Assembly (NCBI GenBank): GCA_029964075.1 | Contig: CM057135.1 | Span: 9,450,863 to 9,514,862 of the forward strand | Source of the DNA: Patiria pectinifera | Lineage: Eukaryota > Echinodermata > Asteroidea > Valvatida > Asterinidae | Reading direction: 5' to 3' | Length of the DNA: 64,000 bases | In this document: positions 1-9,678 of the stretch, in pieces | How positions within the stretch are numbered: position 1 is the first letter of the stretch | Layout of the letters: each line of letters begins with the position of its first letter | Made by a program: the position numbers and the translations under genes | The notes under the pieces: generated by a model | Seen by the model: the letters and a program-made list of their open reading frames with translations, nothing else | Told to the model about the DNA's origin: nothing | Databases searched by the model: none

Positions 1-350
1 CGACCTGTATATTTGTTTAAATTAATATTAATATTATGCCTAGCCGTTTCTGACATCTCCCTGTTAATTGCATCTATAATTTCCTGTACGGATGTATAAA
101 ATCCGTTCGAAATTCTCGCGTGAGTTTGTACTAGACCATGTTCGCTAAACGTAAAAGAATTGTTCTTCTCTGTAACGTTGTACCAAGTGAAAGGATAACG
201 GATCTCCGTCAGGGCAACCTCCCTATTACCAGATAGATTTATTTGTCTCACAAGACGGGTTGTGTAACTGGACAACGTATTGTCCGGATACATTGACATG
301 GAAGAATTACTAGGCAGCGTCACGTAAAATTGAGTCGATGTTGAGGCCAT
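1..350 (-). CDS. Polinton-type capsid-associated-like protein, partial (runs off the left edge)
   Basis: The minus-strand ATG is at 350-348 and the frame stays open for about 116 codons to the window edge, so the C-terminus is missing. The protein begins MASTSTQFYVTLPSNSS, followed by a YPDNTLSSYTTRL segment and a stretch ending EIRYPFTWYNV. From memory, proteins starting with this FYVTLPSNSS/YPDNT pattern are common near Polinton integrases in cnidarian and mollusc genomes. They are often taken for capsid-associated (penton-like) proteins, but I cannot prove that role here. The start lies only 10 bp after the stop of the chromodomain integrase on the same strand, so the two were probably neighbours in one element. 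Unlike the integrase, this part has no visible break. Confidence 0.6.
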   Translation of the reverse strand, partial: MASTSTQFYVTLPSNSSMSMYPDNTLSSYTTRLVRQINLSGNREVALTEIRYPFTWYNVTEKNNSFTFSEHGLVQTHARISNGFYTSVQEIIDAINREMSETARHNININLNKYTG

Positions 351-360
351 GATTGCGTCC

Positions 361-656
361 TTATTGCTGAACATCCGTCACCCAACTGTTGAACGATGAG
401 GGATACCCTAACCATTTAACGAAATATTCGGTCTTTTTATTTTTACGTCGTTTACGCAGTACTCTTTCAACCCTGTATAAATCATCAAGCTTTTTAAAGA
501 ATTTTTGCAACTCCTCGGTGTAAAAAAAACCACTAATGGGTTCATTTGCATAATCTTTTAATCTATACACCGGTCTTTCTTGTTGCCCTCTACGTTCGGC
601 CACGGTAAATATTTCCTCGGACCATGAGGGGAGGTACGACTTTTCAAACGTTAACC
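361..656 (-). pseudogene. Polinton integrase, C-terminal part with chromodomain (3' half of a split gene)
   Basis: On the minus strand the frame reads from the insertion junction at 656 to a stop at 361-363. It contains an integrase C-terminal module (YLPSWSEEIFTV, then PVYRLKDY) followed by a chromodomain (YRVERVLRKRRKNKKTEYFV, then KWLGYP). The chromodomain normally binds histone tails and steers integration. The frame continues upstream through the junction and would join directly to the segment starting at 3977, so this is one gene split by the 663-3970 insertion. An apparent GTG start at 603 is only where an ORF finder would begin. This part alone has no frameshift. Confidence 0.8.
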
Positions 657-662
657 GCTGTT

Positions 663-1520
663 AGTAGCAGTGGAGGTATACGTCTTGGTACGGTTTGACC
701 TTGGGCCTAGAAATATGTAAAGGTCACATAAATATGGAAATATGGAAATATGTAGATATAAATATGAATGAATGGGGTTATGAAATTCTGGGCACAGTTT
801 GACCTAATGAATGGATGAGATGAATAGGGAATAGGTGTGGGTGTAAGGAATCGGGTACAGTTTGACCTATTCTATGGGAAAGATTGCATAAGGTATGGAA
901 AAAATATATATATATTTTTTATGGTACATTTGGATCTTAGCCCGAATATGAGTTTCATACGTTAGTCCCTGTGAACGACCAGCTGGTTGGATCTTTAATC
1001 CCCCAACAATAGACGGGAGAGGGCGCATGCCAAGTCAGCGCACTAGTATTGTTACGGAGTTAATCCGATCGATACAAAAAAGTAATTGGATTTCCGAATG
1101 CTCGAAAGCAGAAAGCAGCGATAGATGGCAAAAATGAATTTTGCGTTGATCAGACTGAAACGAGCACGATTGTCTATTTGAAGAATTATTTTAAAGTCAT
1201 TTTTATTGGGTTTATGGGTTTTGTGCAACGTTGCGTTTTCCAAGTTATAAACAAACACTCACCGCAGCATACTTGCAGGGTACAACCTGTGCCGGCCATG
1301 GGGGGTATATGATAAATCCACGATCCATAATCCATGCGTCTGAACGGAGACTGGTGGTCGATCACCCCCTCGATGATCGCACCGATCATGGAGCAAATAA
1401 CTCCGTCCGTGCGCCTATATTCCTCTTGTTAATCGATACAATACCAATGGCACTCTTCTACACTGCCACCAGAATCATCCAAGTAAACATATATGTCTGT
1501 GCGCGGTGATCGTAGAAAAG
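663..1520 (+). repeat. Left terminal inverted repeat of the foldback element
   Basis: About 858 bp, inverted relative to 3122-3970 and very similar throughout. For example, the short minus-strand ORF at 1186-1389 has a near-identical plus-strand twin at 3253-3456. The outer 100 bp contains short motifs related to TACGGTTTGACC and several 'gtatgg/atatgg' steps. Confidence 0.85.
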
Positions 1521-1624
1521 TCAACAGTTGAAAACAACTGGACACATTTTAATGTAAATCGAGTCAGCAAAGAGACATTAGGTAAATATACATTAAAATG
1601 TGTCCAGTTGTTTTCAATTGTTGA
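1521..1624. repeat. 104-bp hairpin (possible nested MITE) inside the foldback element
   Basis: The two ends, TCAACAGTTGAAAACAACTG and its near-perfect inverse at about 1605-1624, pair over roughly 36 bp around a 30-base loop. It lies immediately inside the left TIR and has no counterpart at the right TIR, so it looks like a separate small insertion. No target duplication is obvious. Confidence 0.65.
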
Positions 1625-1784
1625 TATTATATTGTTACTTGTATGGTAATGTAAAATAGTTTGGAATAAAAAAAAAAGAGTAATAGAAAAAGATGACCCA
1701 TCTCAAACGTTTTATTATTGCAACTACTTCTGCGTGTACATTACAGGTTACAGAGAATAAGTGAATTATCAGAAATGAGCACGG

Positions 1785-2385
1785 AATCCGAAGAGCGGGC
1801 TGAGCACGGAATGGAGTAAGCTGAGCACGGAATAGAGTAGGATGAGCACGGAATGGAGTAGGATGAGCACGGAAAAGAGTAGGATGAGCAGGGAAAAGAG
1901 TAGGATGAGCAGGGAAAAGAGTAGGATGAGCACGGAAAACAGTAGGATGAGCAGGGAAAAGAGTAGGATGAGCAGGGTAAAGAGTAGGATGAGCAGGGAA
2001 AAGAGTAGGATGAGCAGGGAAAAGAGTAGGATGAGCAGGGAAAAGAGTAGGATGAGCAGGGAAAAGAGTAGGATGAGCAGGGAAAAGAGTAGGATGAGCA
2101 GGGAAAAGAGTAGGATGAGCAGGGAAAAGAGTAGGATGAGCAGGGAAAAGAATAGGATGAGCAGAGAAAAGAGTAGGATGAGCAGGGAAAAGAGTAGGAT
2201 GAGCAGGGAAAAGAGTAGGATGAGCACGGAAAAGAGTAGGATGAGCAGGGAAAAGAGTAGGATGAGCAGGGAAAAGACTAGGATGAGCAGGGAAAAGAGT
2301 AGGATGAGCAGGGAAAAGACTAGGATGAGCACGGAAAAGAGTAGGATGAGCAGGAAAAAGAGTACGATGAGCACGGAATTAAGAG
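1785..2385. repeat. 21-bp minisatellite, about 25-28 units
   Basis: The unit is GAGTAGGATGAGCAGGGAAAA, with variants such as AGCACGG. Because 21 is divisible by three and the unit lacks stops in several frames, long ORFs appear on both strands: a plus frame repeating SRMSREK and a minus frame repeating LLILLFS. I treat neither as a gene. Confidence 0.95.
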
Positions 2386-3121
2386 CGCACAGGCACGCAG
2401 AGAGCATGCGCAGGGGAATGTGGAAAATAGCTCAAACAGACAGGTCTCGGCACAATATATATTACAATGACGATATAATTGCGAAGAAATACATTGGGAC
2501 AGACAAATAAAAACACGAGTGTTTTAATAAAGCAATAATAAAGTCAATAAAGCAATAATGTCATAACGTCTATACTTTCTGTAGTTGTATTTTTCTTTGT
2601 TTGTGTTGTCTTATCAATCGTAAAAGCCTACTCTCAGTCATAAAATTAGCGCTTGGACACGCCCTCTAAATAACCCCCGTAAAATGGTCGTAGATAAAAC
2701 CCAGTCATCCTCGATTTTGTAAACAAATCCGGCACGGAGGTACAACTAGGGTTCGGTGCATTCTTGTCCAGACAGCGTTAAAGGGGCACCATTTTTACCA
2801 CGTTACGATTAAATTTTTAACTATGGATAGGCTATAGCTTGGTTTTGGGGTCGTTCTAGTACGAAATATTACAAAATGCACAATGATGGTGGTGTTATTC
2901 CGATACACACTCAATCGGGCACTGTCCAGGCCGTAGTTCCCTTTAAAAAACACATGCCCGCACGTTTTGTTATGGCTTTAAACCACTGAATCAATTCCTT
3001 CTTGTACGCGCCTCTGCAGACGGATTAAGAACACTTGAGCGCTATCTGATCGGACGGCCGTAATGTATACAGTAGTGTGCATGTGTACTAGCATTTGCTC
3101 TGGCTGATGTCAAAACCTTCC

Positions 3122-3970
3122 CTTTTCTACGATCACCGCGCACAGACATATATGTTTACTTGGATGATTCTGGTGGCAGTGTACAAGAGGGCCATTGGTA
3201 TTGTATCGATTAACAAGAGGAATATAGGCGCACGGACGGAGTTATTTGCTCCATGATCGGTGCGATCATCGAGGGGGTGATCGACCACCGGTCTCCGTTC
3301 AGACGCATGGATTATGGATCGTGGATTTATCATATACCCCCCATGGCCGACACAGGTTGTACCCTGCAAGTATACTGCGGTGAGTGTTTGTTTATAACTT
3401 GGAAAACGCAACGTTGCACAATACCCATAAACCCAATAAAAATGACTTTAAAATAATTCTTCAAATAGACAATCGTACTCGTTTCAGTCTGATCAACGCA
3501 AAATTCATTTTTGCAATCTATCGCTGCTTTCTGCTTTCGAGCATTCGGAAATCCAATTACTTTTTGTATCGATCGGATTAACTCCGTAACAATACTAGTG
3601 CGCTGACTTGGCACGCGCCCTCTCCCGTCTATTGTTGGGGGATTAAAGATCAAACCAGCTGGTCGTTCACAGGGACTAACGTATGAAACTCATATTCGGG
3701 CTAAGATCCAAATGTACCATAAAAAATATATATATATTTTTTCCTTATGCAATCTTTCCCATAGAATAGGTCAAACTGTACCTGGTTCCTTACACCCACA
3801 CCTATTCCCTATTCATCTCATCCATTCATTAGGTCAAACTGTGCCCAGAATTTCATAACCCCATTCATTCATATTTATATCTACATATTTCCATATTTCC
3901 ATATTTATGTGACCTTTACATATTTCTTGGCCCAAGGTCAAACCGTACCAAGAAGTCTACCTCCACTACT
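3122..3970 (-). repeat. Right terminal inverted repeat of the foldback element
   Basis: About 849 bp, inverse of 663-1520. The inner limit is where CTTTTCTACGATC at about 3122 stops matching the inverse of 1508-1520. A few substitutions and small indels separate the two arms. Confidence 0.85.
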
Positions 3971-3976
3971 GCTGTT

Positions 3977-4757
3977 TACTAATCCGAGCCTGATCCCCAA
4001 CTTTAAACTGAAATTTCTCGGGTGTTTTAGACGATGAATACAGATGTTTCCAGACTTTGCTTTCATTCTCACCGTTAACTTCCACGGGTTTCATTTTGAT
4101 GGAACGATGGTAGGAATGATTATACGCCCTCACCAGTTGCTGCAACACATCGATGTATATCAAAGTATTTTTATACGTAAGATACCGCCACATTTTAGAC
4201 TTAAAAGTGCGATTAAATCTTTCCTCAACGGATGCTTTTACTTCGCTGTTTGTCGTATAGAAATGGATGCCTTCAGCTTTGAGCGCATCTTGAAACAAAC
4301 GTTTTGTAAATCGCTGCCTTTATCGGTGTGAATCATAACCGGAGATCTATTACTAGACTTGACATTAGTTTTGAAAGCTTCCAACAATGCCTTTCCTGAC
4401 TTGTTTTTGAAAGCAATCACCCAGGCGTATTTAGAAAAAAACGTCGATCCACGTCAGCAAGTATTTGTATCCCTTGTTGTACTTTGATAAGTTAGAAACA
4501 TCCACCAAGTCCAACTCGTGTATCTCGTCCCGTCCCACGGCCAAAATTCTATTCCTCGGATATCTCTTTCTAGCGGGCTTATGTTAAGTATACACATCCT
4601 GACCCCTGAGAAAGTCTCGAATTTGTTTTCGCGTTATTTTGTATGTCCCCTCCTGCTTAGCCGCGCGATACAACTTGTCAATACTACCTAAACCGCTTTC
4701 ACGATCTATGTCATAATATAAAGTCTTTAAGTAATCCACCCGTCCTTTATTATCCAT
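3977..4757 (-). pseudogene. Polinton integrase, N-terminal and catalytic part (5' half of a split gene)
   Basis: The minus-strand ATG is at 4757-4755, and the protein starts MDNKGRVDYLKTLYY, typical of Polinton integrases. The core keeps the three acidic DDE-type residues of a retroviral-like integrase: Asp in HELDLVDV, Asp in MIHTDKGS and Glu in VEERFNRT. It ends at the insertion junction in FKVGDQARIS. Breaks are an in-frame TAA after the segment QDVYT (about 4584), a frameshift near 4430, a second near 4290, and then the 3.3-kb insertion. Together with 361-656 this is a full-length but dead integrase. An A-rich TATA-like stretch lies some 45-50 bp upstream. Confidence 0.85.
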
Positions 4758-5193
4758 GATCTTGTCTCATTGGAGCAGAAGTTGAAAAATGACTATCTGA
4801 TATATTTTTGCCCCATTTAATATTATTATTAACAATGAAGTCATCATTTCAAACACCTTTGAAACGTTGTTCTTTTTTTTTGGCCTTTCCTTTTATTTTA
4901 TTCAAAGTAAACACATACAAAATATTTTATTTTTGTGTAAATTAAAAAATTAAAAAATATTTACAAATAAAAAATAACTTGTTTATTAAAGTTTCAAAAA
5001 GTAAACACACGAATATTTACAATCATTAACCCAAAAAATCTTGTTAATTAAAAACAAATGTGCAATTATAGAAACAAACGGAAACATTCAAAATAAAAAC
5101 TATTAATGCAATGAAATAAAAAAAATTAAAAAGCACACAATACAAATTAAATCAGAATCACTATATCTACACGACTGCAACGGCTACATCACA
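4758..5193. other. AT-rich intergenic stretch
   Basis: No gene seen. It lies between the start of the integrase and the 3' end of the spliced gene, and is A/T-rich with several AATAAA-like strings that could serve the minus-strand gene ending at 5194. Confidence 0.5.
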
Positions 5194-6483
5194 TCACACC
5201 CCTACAACGTACGGTTTAAGTTCTGCTTGTGTATGTTGATAAAATAAATCAACACATAAAAAATCAAAAAAATCCAAAATGGCAAAATCTTCGTATAGAT
5301 AGTGAGATCTCAAGAAACCACTGGCTCTCACTCTTTGGAGCCAGTGGGCCAGACACATCTCACTATCTCTACGAAGATCTTCTAGGATGTCAGAAATAAA
5401 CACATCGAATAAATAATCATAATTCGGAACAATACATGTATGTTGTGATTGGGAGGGGTGGTCAATGATGCACCCGTTGCAGTACGTGCAAATGTAGTGC
5501 TGCAGAATAATCCTAATCATTAAGCCAAAATGACACATTAGTTGCCCCCGTACTTCTACTGCGGCATCGAAGGACTGACCAACATCATCATCGTCGTCGC
5601 CAGCATCGTACGGCTGTGGGGGCATCACGGCGGGCGGTGGGCTAGGGACGACGGGGCTCGGAAAGGCAGGGCTGGGGAGCTGTAGACTCGGTGCTGGACT
5701 CGGGCTGTCGGGACTGGACTCATAAAACACCGAGTCCTCCAAGTCGCATTCTGCGGAATAATTACATACAAAAAATAAATAAATATAATGCTTAACATAC
5801 TTACGTTATTTCGTTTCAGGAACGTAACATTTTCAAACGAAAAAAGGGAACCAAAAAGAAAACAACAACAACAACAAAATAGAAACTTTCCGTCATCGGA
5901 TCCTGTGAGATCGATAATTTCAGCCTCCTCCTCGTCTATAAAACCCTGTAGGATCTCCATTTCGTCATCTACGTATTTAAAAGAAAAAAAATATATCTAT
6001 TTAGTATTTTCGAATCGTTTTTGATCATTTGGTAAATTAAAATGTTTACATCACACAGAAAAATTGTTTCGAAACATAAAGATGAAAAAAAAATAACGTA
6101 CCGTCATCTGATCCCGTTAGGTCGATGATTTCAACCTCTTCCTCGTCCTTTAAACCCTGTAGGATCTCCATATCGTCATCTACGTATTTAAAAGAAAAAA
6201 GCGAAAACCATAAAAATACTGGCAAAACGAACGCTCGCATAAACAAGGTACATAGAAGAGTTTTTGATCACTTAAGATGCATTCGGTACAAACGGATATG
6301 GGTTTTGGACTGTACTGTAAATAACAAACACGAAAAAAAACACGATAACTTACCAACTTCCCAACTCGGGCGTGGTGCTGGGGGCCCTTGTCCCCACATC
6401 GGATTGTTGCCCGTGAGAGCGTCAAGTCTCGCCCATTCTTTTTCCGCGTCGAAACTATCATTGAAGAAAATTTGTTTTGCCAT
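5194..6483 (-). CDS. Four-exon gene: duplicated SUMO-interaction-like exon plus Cys/His-rich C-terminal domain
   Basis: Exons on the minus strand are 6483-6354, 6179-6102, 5968-5891 and 5750-5194, all phase 1, total 843 nt (280 aa). The first donor is a perfect G|GTAAGT. Exons 2 and 3 are 78 nt each and encode near copies of the same 26 residues around EIIDLTGSDD, which fits the SUMO-interaction consensus (I/V-I-D-L-T followed by acids). Exon 4 has a Pro/Ser-rich tract, an acidic run and a likely zinc site CTYCNGCIIDHPSQSQHTC. The third donor reads GGAAAG, not GT, so that splice is probably damaged. An ATC/ATG microsatellite precedes the start. The gene sits upstream of the Polinton integrase in the same orientation. 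I do not recognise the C-terminal family with certainty. Confidence 0.6.
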
Positions 6484-6584
6484 GATGATGATGATGATGA
6501 TGATGATGATGCTGCTGTCCTTCACGGTACGTTTTAGATGATCGAGCAAAGTTATGGCCTTGGAGGCCTGCGCCTACTGCCCCC

Positions 6585-6594
6585 CTTTTATCCA
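6585..6594 (-). promoter_or_regulatory. TATA-like box of the spliced gene
   Basis: Minus strand reads GGATAAAAGG about 100 nt upstream of the ATG at 6483. It supports transcription starting between 6483 and 6585. Confidence 0.45.
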
Positions 6595-6595
6595 T

Positions 6596-7330
6596 AAACT
6601 TGTCCATCGGCTCATTGTCTTAGTTTAACCAATGCACAAACCTGCTTCTTCAAGCGCTTCATTAATGGCAGGTATCATTGTCTGCAGCTTATGCCAATCA
6701 GATACGGTGAGGTTGATCCCTCTCCCAGGAAGCAATAAAAATAATATCTAATCTTTACAAAGGGGATTTCGCGAAACTTTTTGACAACCACGTGACGGTT
6801 GTCATTCAATCTTAATCTAATGATGGACGTGTCATCCTCCATGGTGGGTTTAAACAGTTTTGACTTTGATGGCGTCGTCATTCTTTGTTCCAACAATGCT
6901 CTCTTTCTATATGCCTCGCCTGTCTTCAAGTCAGGTTTTTTCAAAGGTTCTTCATAATCTTGTCCATCGGCTCATTATCTTATTTTAACCAATGCAAAGA
7001 TCTGCTTCTTCAAGCGCTTCATTAATGGCAGGTATCATTGTCTGCAGCTTATGTCAATCAGATACGGTGAGGTTGATCCCTCTCCCAGGATCCAATGGAA
7101 ATCCCTCTCGTCTATTATAAAAATAATCTCTAATCTATACAAAGGGGATTTCGCGAAACTTTTCGACAACCACGTGGCGGGTGTCGGTCAATCGTAATCT
7201 AATGATGGACGTGTCATCCTCCATGATAGGTTTTAACAGTTTTGACTTTGATGGCGTCGTCATTCTTTGTTCCAACAATGCTCTCTTTCTAGATTCCTCG
7301 CTTGTTTTCATCAAGTCAGGTTTTTTTCAA
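6596..7330. repeat. Tandem duplication, unit about 360 bp
   Basis: The segment beginning CTTGTCCATCGGCTCATT near 6599 recurs near 6959, and similarity continues to about 7330. The right unit holds an extra ~34 bp (about 7091-7120) that the left unit has lost. The duplication carries the PC4-like coding segment described below. Confidence 0.85.
6625..6944 (-). pseudogene. PC4/p15-like single-strand DNA-binding domain, duplicate 1 (frameshifted)
   Basis: The minus-strand frame has a Lys/Arg-rich lead, then MEDDTSIIRLRLNDNRHVVV, then KKFREIPFVKIR, and in another frame PGRGINLTVSDW ending at TAA 6627-6625. The order (beta hairpin with RLRL, V..F+G/E..VKIR+Y, PGR.GI.L, W) is that of the PC4 C-terminal domain, a transcription cofactor that binds single-stranded DNA. 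A ~34-bp deletion relative to the neighbouring unit shifts the frame in the middle of the domain. It lies on the same strand as the Polinton genes, just upstream of the spliced gene. The family call rests on my reading of the motif order. Confidence 0.6.
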
Positions 7331-7497
7331 AGGTACTTGAGTCAAGAGATTACGCCTATCGATCTCTTCCATTTCTTTACGAAATTCACAGACTTCGTCC
7401 ACACCGCCTGTCGAGTCCCAACTATAGCCCTATTTGACGGCAATGCAGAACTTTTTGGAGACCAAACTGCGCGTATTTTACTATGACTATCGTCCAT
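6985..7497 (-). pseudogene. PC4/p15-like gene, duplicate 2 with original 5' end (nonsense mutations)
   Basis: The likely ATG is at 7497-7495 (MDDSHSKIRAVW), downstream of a canonical TATA box. A frameshift leads into the same Lys/Arg-rich lead and MEDDTSIIRLRL domain as duplicate 1. It keeps the segment that duplicate 1 lost (DYFYNRREGFPLDPGRGINL) but has a TAG in place of a Lys codon after REIPFV and a TGA in place of the conserved Trp after TVSD. Both duplicates are therefore broken in different ways. Confidence 0.6.
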
Positions 7498-7563
7498 TTT
7501 AAATGATATTTTTGTGTGTGATTATTCGTCGACAAAATGTTGAAACTGTCTCCGTTACACGCG

Positions 7564-7573
7564 CTTTTATACC
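7564..7573 (-). promoter_or_regulatory. TATA box of the PC4-like gene
   Basis: Minus strand GGTATAAAAG, a perfect metazoan TATA consensus, 67 nt upstream of the ATG at 7497. Confidence 0.6.
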
Positions 7574-8769
7574 TTTTTACGAGGTGTAGCGCAATTTTGC
7601 GAAATCTTGTGAGGTTAAAAATAAATGATGACGACATTCTTAAAAAATAGATAATGATGACATTGCAAAAGAATTTACGACGGATCAATACATATTGATT
7701 TTATCTTCTATTGTAACGATATTGCAACGCATGGTGCAATCACCACATACAGCTGTTTTGCCAGCTGTAACGATACTAATATTTTGTAACTATTTTTAAA
7801 CAATTAAACACTAAGAGAAAACATAGGCGTGTTATTGCGAGTATGTTTTGGTCTCACATTAATTGGCGTATATAGTTGTCTACCATACGTTGAACACTTT
7901 TAAGCGACTTCCACTGTTGCCTGTTTAGGTGAATACCTTGTTGGTTAGAAATTATACAAAGTCTTCACGTACGGGGGTTCATTTTTGAGCGTATTTCACG
8001 CACGTGCTTATTGATCGGTCAATCGTGTACAACGCTCGCCCTGGCTGGCCAGGTAGCGTCAGGTACCGGGTTTGGTTTTCTCGTGCAAGACCATGGAGAC
8101 AAATTTTGCTCCGTCCAGATTTCTATGCCAACAAACTCAATTTCGGGACCATATCGTTGTCATGCTGCTGTAATTTGTATGGTTTTTTTTATGTATTTAT
8201 TTTATCTTTTTTTTGCCGTTCGCGACCATTACTGCTGTAGTTTTTGGCCGCGATTATCTTTTTTTTATTATTATTTTTTTATCCATCTGTGCACTGCTAC
8301 ATATACTTAAACATTTTTAACCCAATTATAATTATATTCTTGTTAACACGTAGGATTTAACAGTTTTTCTAAATACGTAGATGCGCCAAACACGTTAAAA
8401 GCTGATGCCATGCAGCCGTAGTAATGTGTGTCTGACTGACCATGCGCTTAAATGTGTACATGTATGCATGTACATGCACTTGACTGAAATGGAAACCAGT
8501 GAAATTTGGTGAGGATAATCCCATAGTTTTTTTTGATAATAGGAGGTCAGATATGAATAACTGCTAAATACTGCATTTACAAAAAAATGATGCCATTAGA
8601 CTGATACAAATGCCAATTTGTGTAATGATCCCTTCTTAATTTGAATAATTGAATTGTATGAAGTTTAATCACGAATTGAATCATGAGGCTTATCTGTGAA
8701 AGAATTCACAAGGTGTAGTGGTTTACTGTAAGTGTCAACTTGATGATATAACTATGGACCGACAGACCC
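7574..8769. other. Non-coding stretch
   Basis: No gene or repeat recognised. Two overlapping plus-strand ORFs near 8004-8310 end in low-complexity T-rich DNA and have no recognisable domain. Confidence 0.5.
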
Positions 8770-9290
8770 TACTTCCTGGAGAGATAACATTATCCCAAGC
8801 AGTACTAACTGTACTGAAAGAAAAAAAAACACTACAACGAGAGATAATATTATCCCAAGCCCTACGGACTTCATTGCTGGGATAATATTATCCCAGAGAA
8901 ATCCCACTGCATCACGAGATAATATTATCCCAAGCCCTGCTGACTTCATTGCTGTGATAATATTATCCCAAGTCCTACTGACTTCACTGCAGGGATAATA
9001 TTATCCAAGAGAGACCCCACCGCATCAAGAGATAATATTATTCCAAGCCCAGCTCACTTCATTGGTGGGATAATATTATCCCAGAGAAACCCCACTGCAT
9101 CACGAGATAATATTATCCCAAGCCCTGCTGACTTCACTGCTGGGATAATATTATCCCAGAGAGACCCCACTTCAGCAAGAGAGAAAATTATCTGAAGTCC
9201 TAAGCCCTACCGACTTCACTGTGCGGATGATATTATCCCAGAGAGACACTACTTCACAGACATATATTATTATCCCAAGTCGTACTAACT
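8770..9290. repeat. Satellite of a palindrome, TGGGATAATATTATCCCA
   Basis: About 12 occurrences of GATAATATTATCC or close variants, roughly every 40-55 bp. The best are the perfect 18-bp palindrome TGGGATAATATTATCCCA. Between them two spacer types alternate: one like AGCCCTGCTGACTTCATTGC and one like GAGAAACCCCACTGCATCAC. The higher-order period is therefore about 90-95 bp. The outer copies are degraded. Confidence 0.9.
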
Positions 9291-9433
9291 TGAAGCAGTA
9301 CCAGTTGATGCGTAATACTCACTCCATTGATAACAATGAATGGACAGGCAATACCCATCTCATGTCGGATCGTCTACTGCTACTTCAGGTTTCTTCCCCC
9401 CACCAGAACTCCGTTTCTGAATTGTTCCTTAAA

Positions 9434-9508
9434 TGGAGAGGACATTTCTCGACATTTGATGACATAAGGTAAGGAGAGGACATTTCTCGACATTTGATGG
9501 CATAAGAG
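9434..9508. repeat. Short tandem duplication, about 38-bp unit
   Basis: GGAGAGGACATTTCTCGACA followed by TTTGATG.CATAAG occurs twice in a row. Confidence 0.8.
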
Positions 9509-9678
9509 GACAGTGCCATTTTTAACACAAGTTTCATCTCCGTTTCAATGTCAGAGAAGTAAAAATGACCGTCACTATTTTAAAAAAGCATGGACAAACT
9601 ATCTAAGCACAAATTACACGATTAAATAAAAAAAAACAGAGTTCACATTGGTTCACTTTGGTAATACTTGCTGTTTCA

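Larger units (their letters stand above)
663..3970. mobile_element. 3.3-kb long-inverted-repeat (foldback-type) element inserted in the Polinton integrase
   Basis: The element begins AGTAGCAGTGGAGG and ends with the inverted CCTCCACTACT. It is flanked by a perfect 6-bp duplication GCTGTT at 657-662 and 3971-3976. Removing the element and one GCTGTT restores the integrase reading frame exactly, which fixes the boundaries. The terminal inverted repeats are about 850 bp. The core holds a 104-bp hairpin, a 21-bp minisatellite and unique DNA without a credible gene. The AG...CT ends and 6-bp TSD match the signature described for Polinton integrase products, so a non-autonomous Polinton-mobilised element is my preferred reading. 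Other long-TIR superfamilies are not excluded. Confidence 0.85.

Noticed and set aside
1769..2510. Long ORFs of 222 (+) and 212 (-) codons
   Set aside because: They are produced by the 21-bp minisatellite, whose unit length is divisible by three; both strands are open for the same reason and there is no domain or unique conserved part.
5487..5742. Pro/Ser-rich ORF read as a separate intronless gene starting near 5742
   Set aside because: The apparent start is TTG; a CAG acceptor at 5751-5753 with correct phase links it to upstream exons.
8840..9260. TAATATTA core as a rolling-circle replication origin (geminivirus/circovirus-like)
   Set aside because: The full TAATATTAC nonamer in a stem-loop is absent and no Rep-like gene is nearby; the string is simply the centre of the palindrome.
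8770..9290. Regular palindromes with spacers, CRISPR-like at first sight
   Set aside because: Spacers fall into two repeated types instead of being unique, spacing varies, no cas genes are present, and the surrounding DNA is animal.
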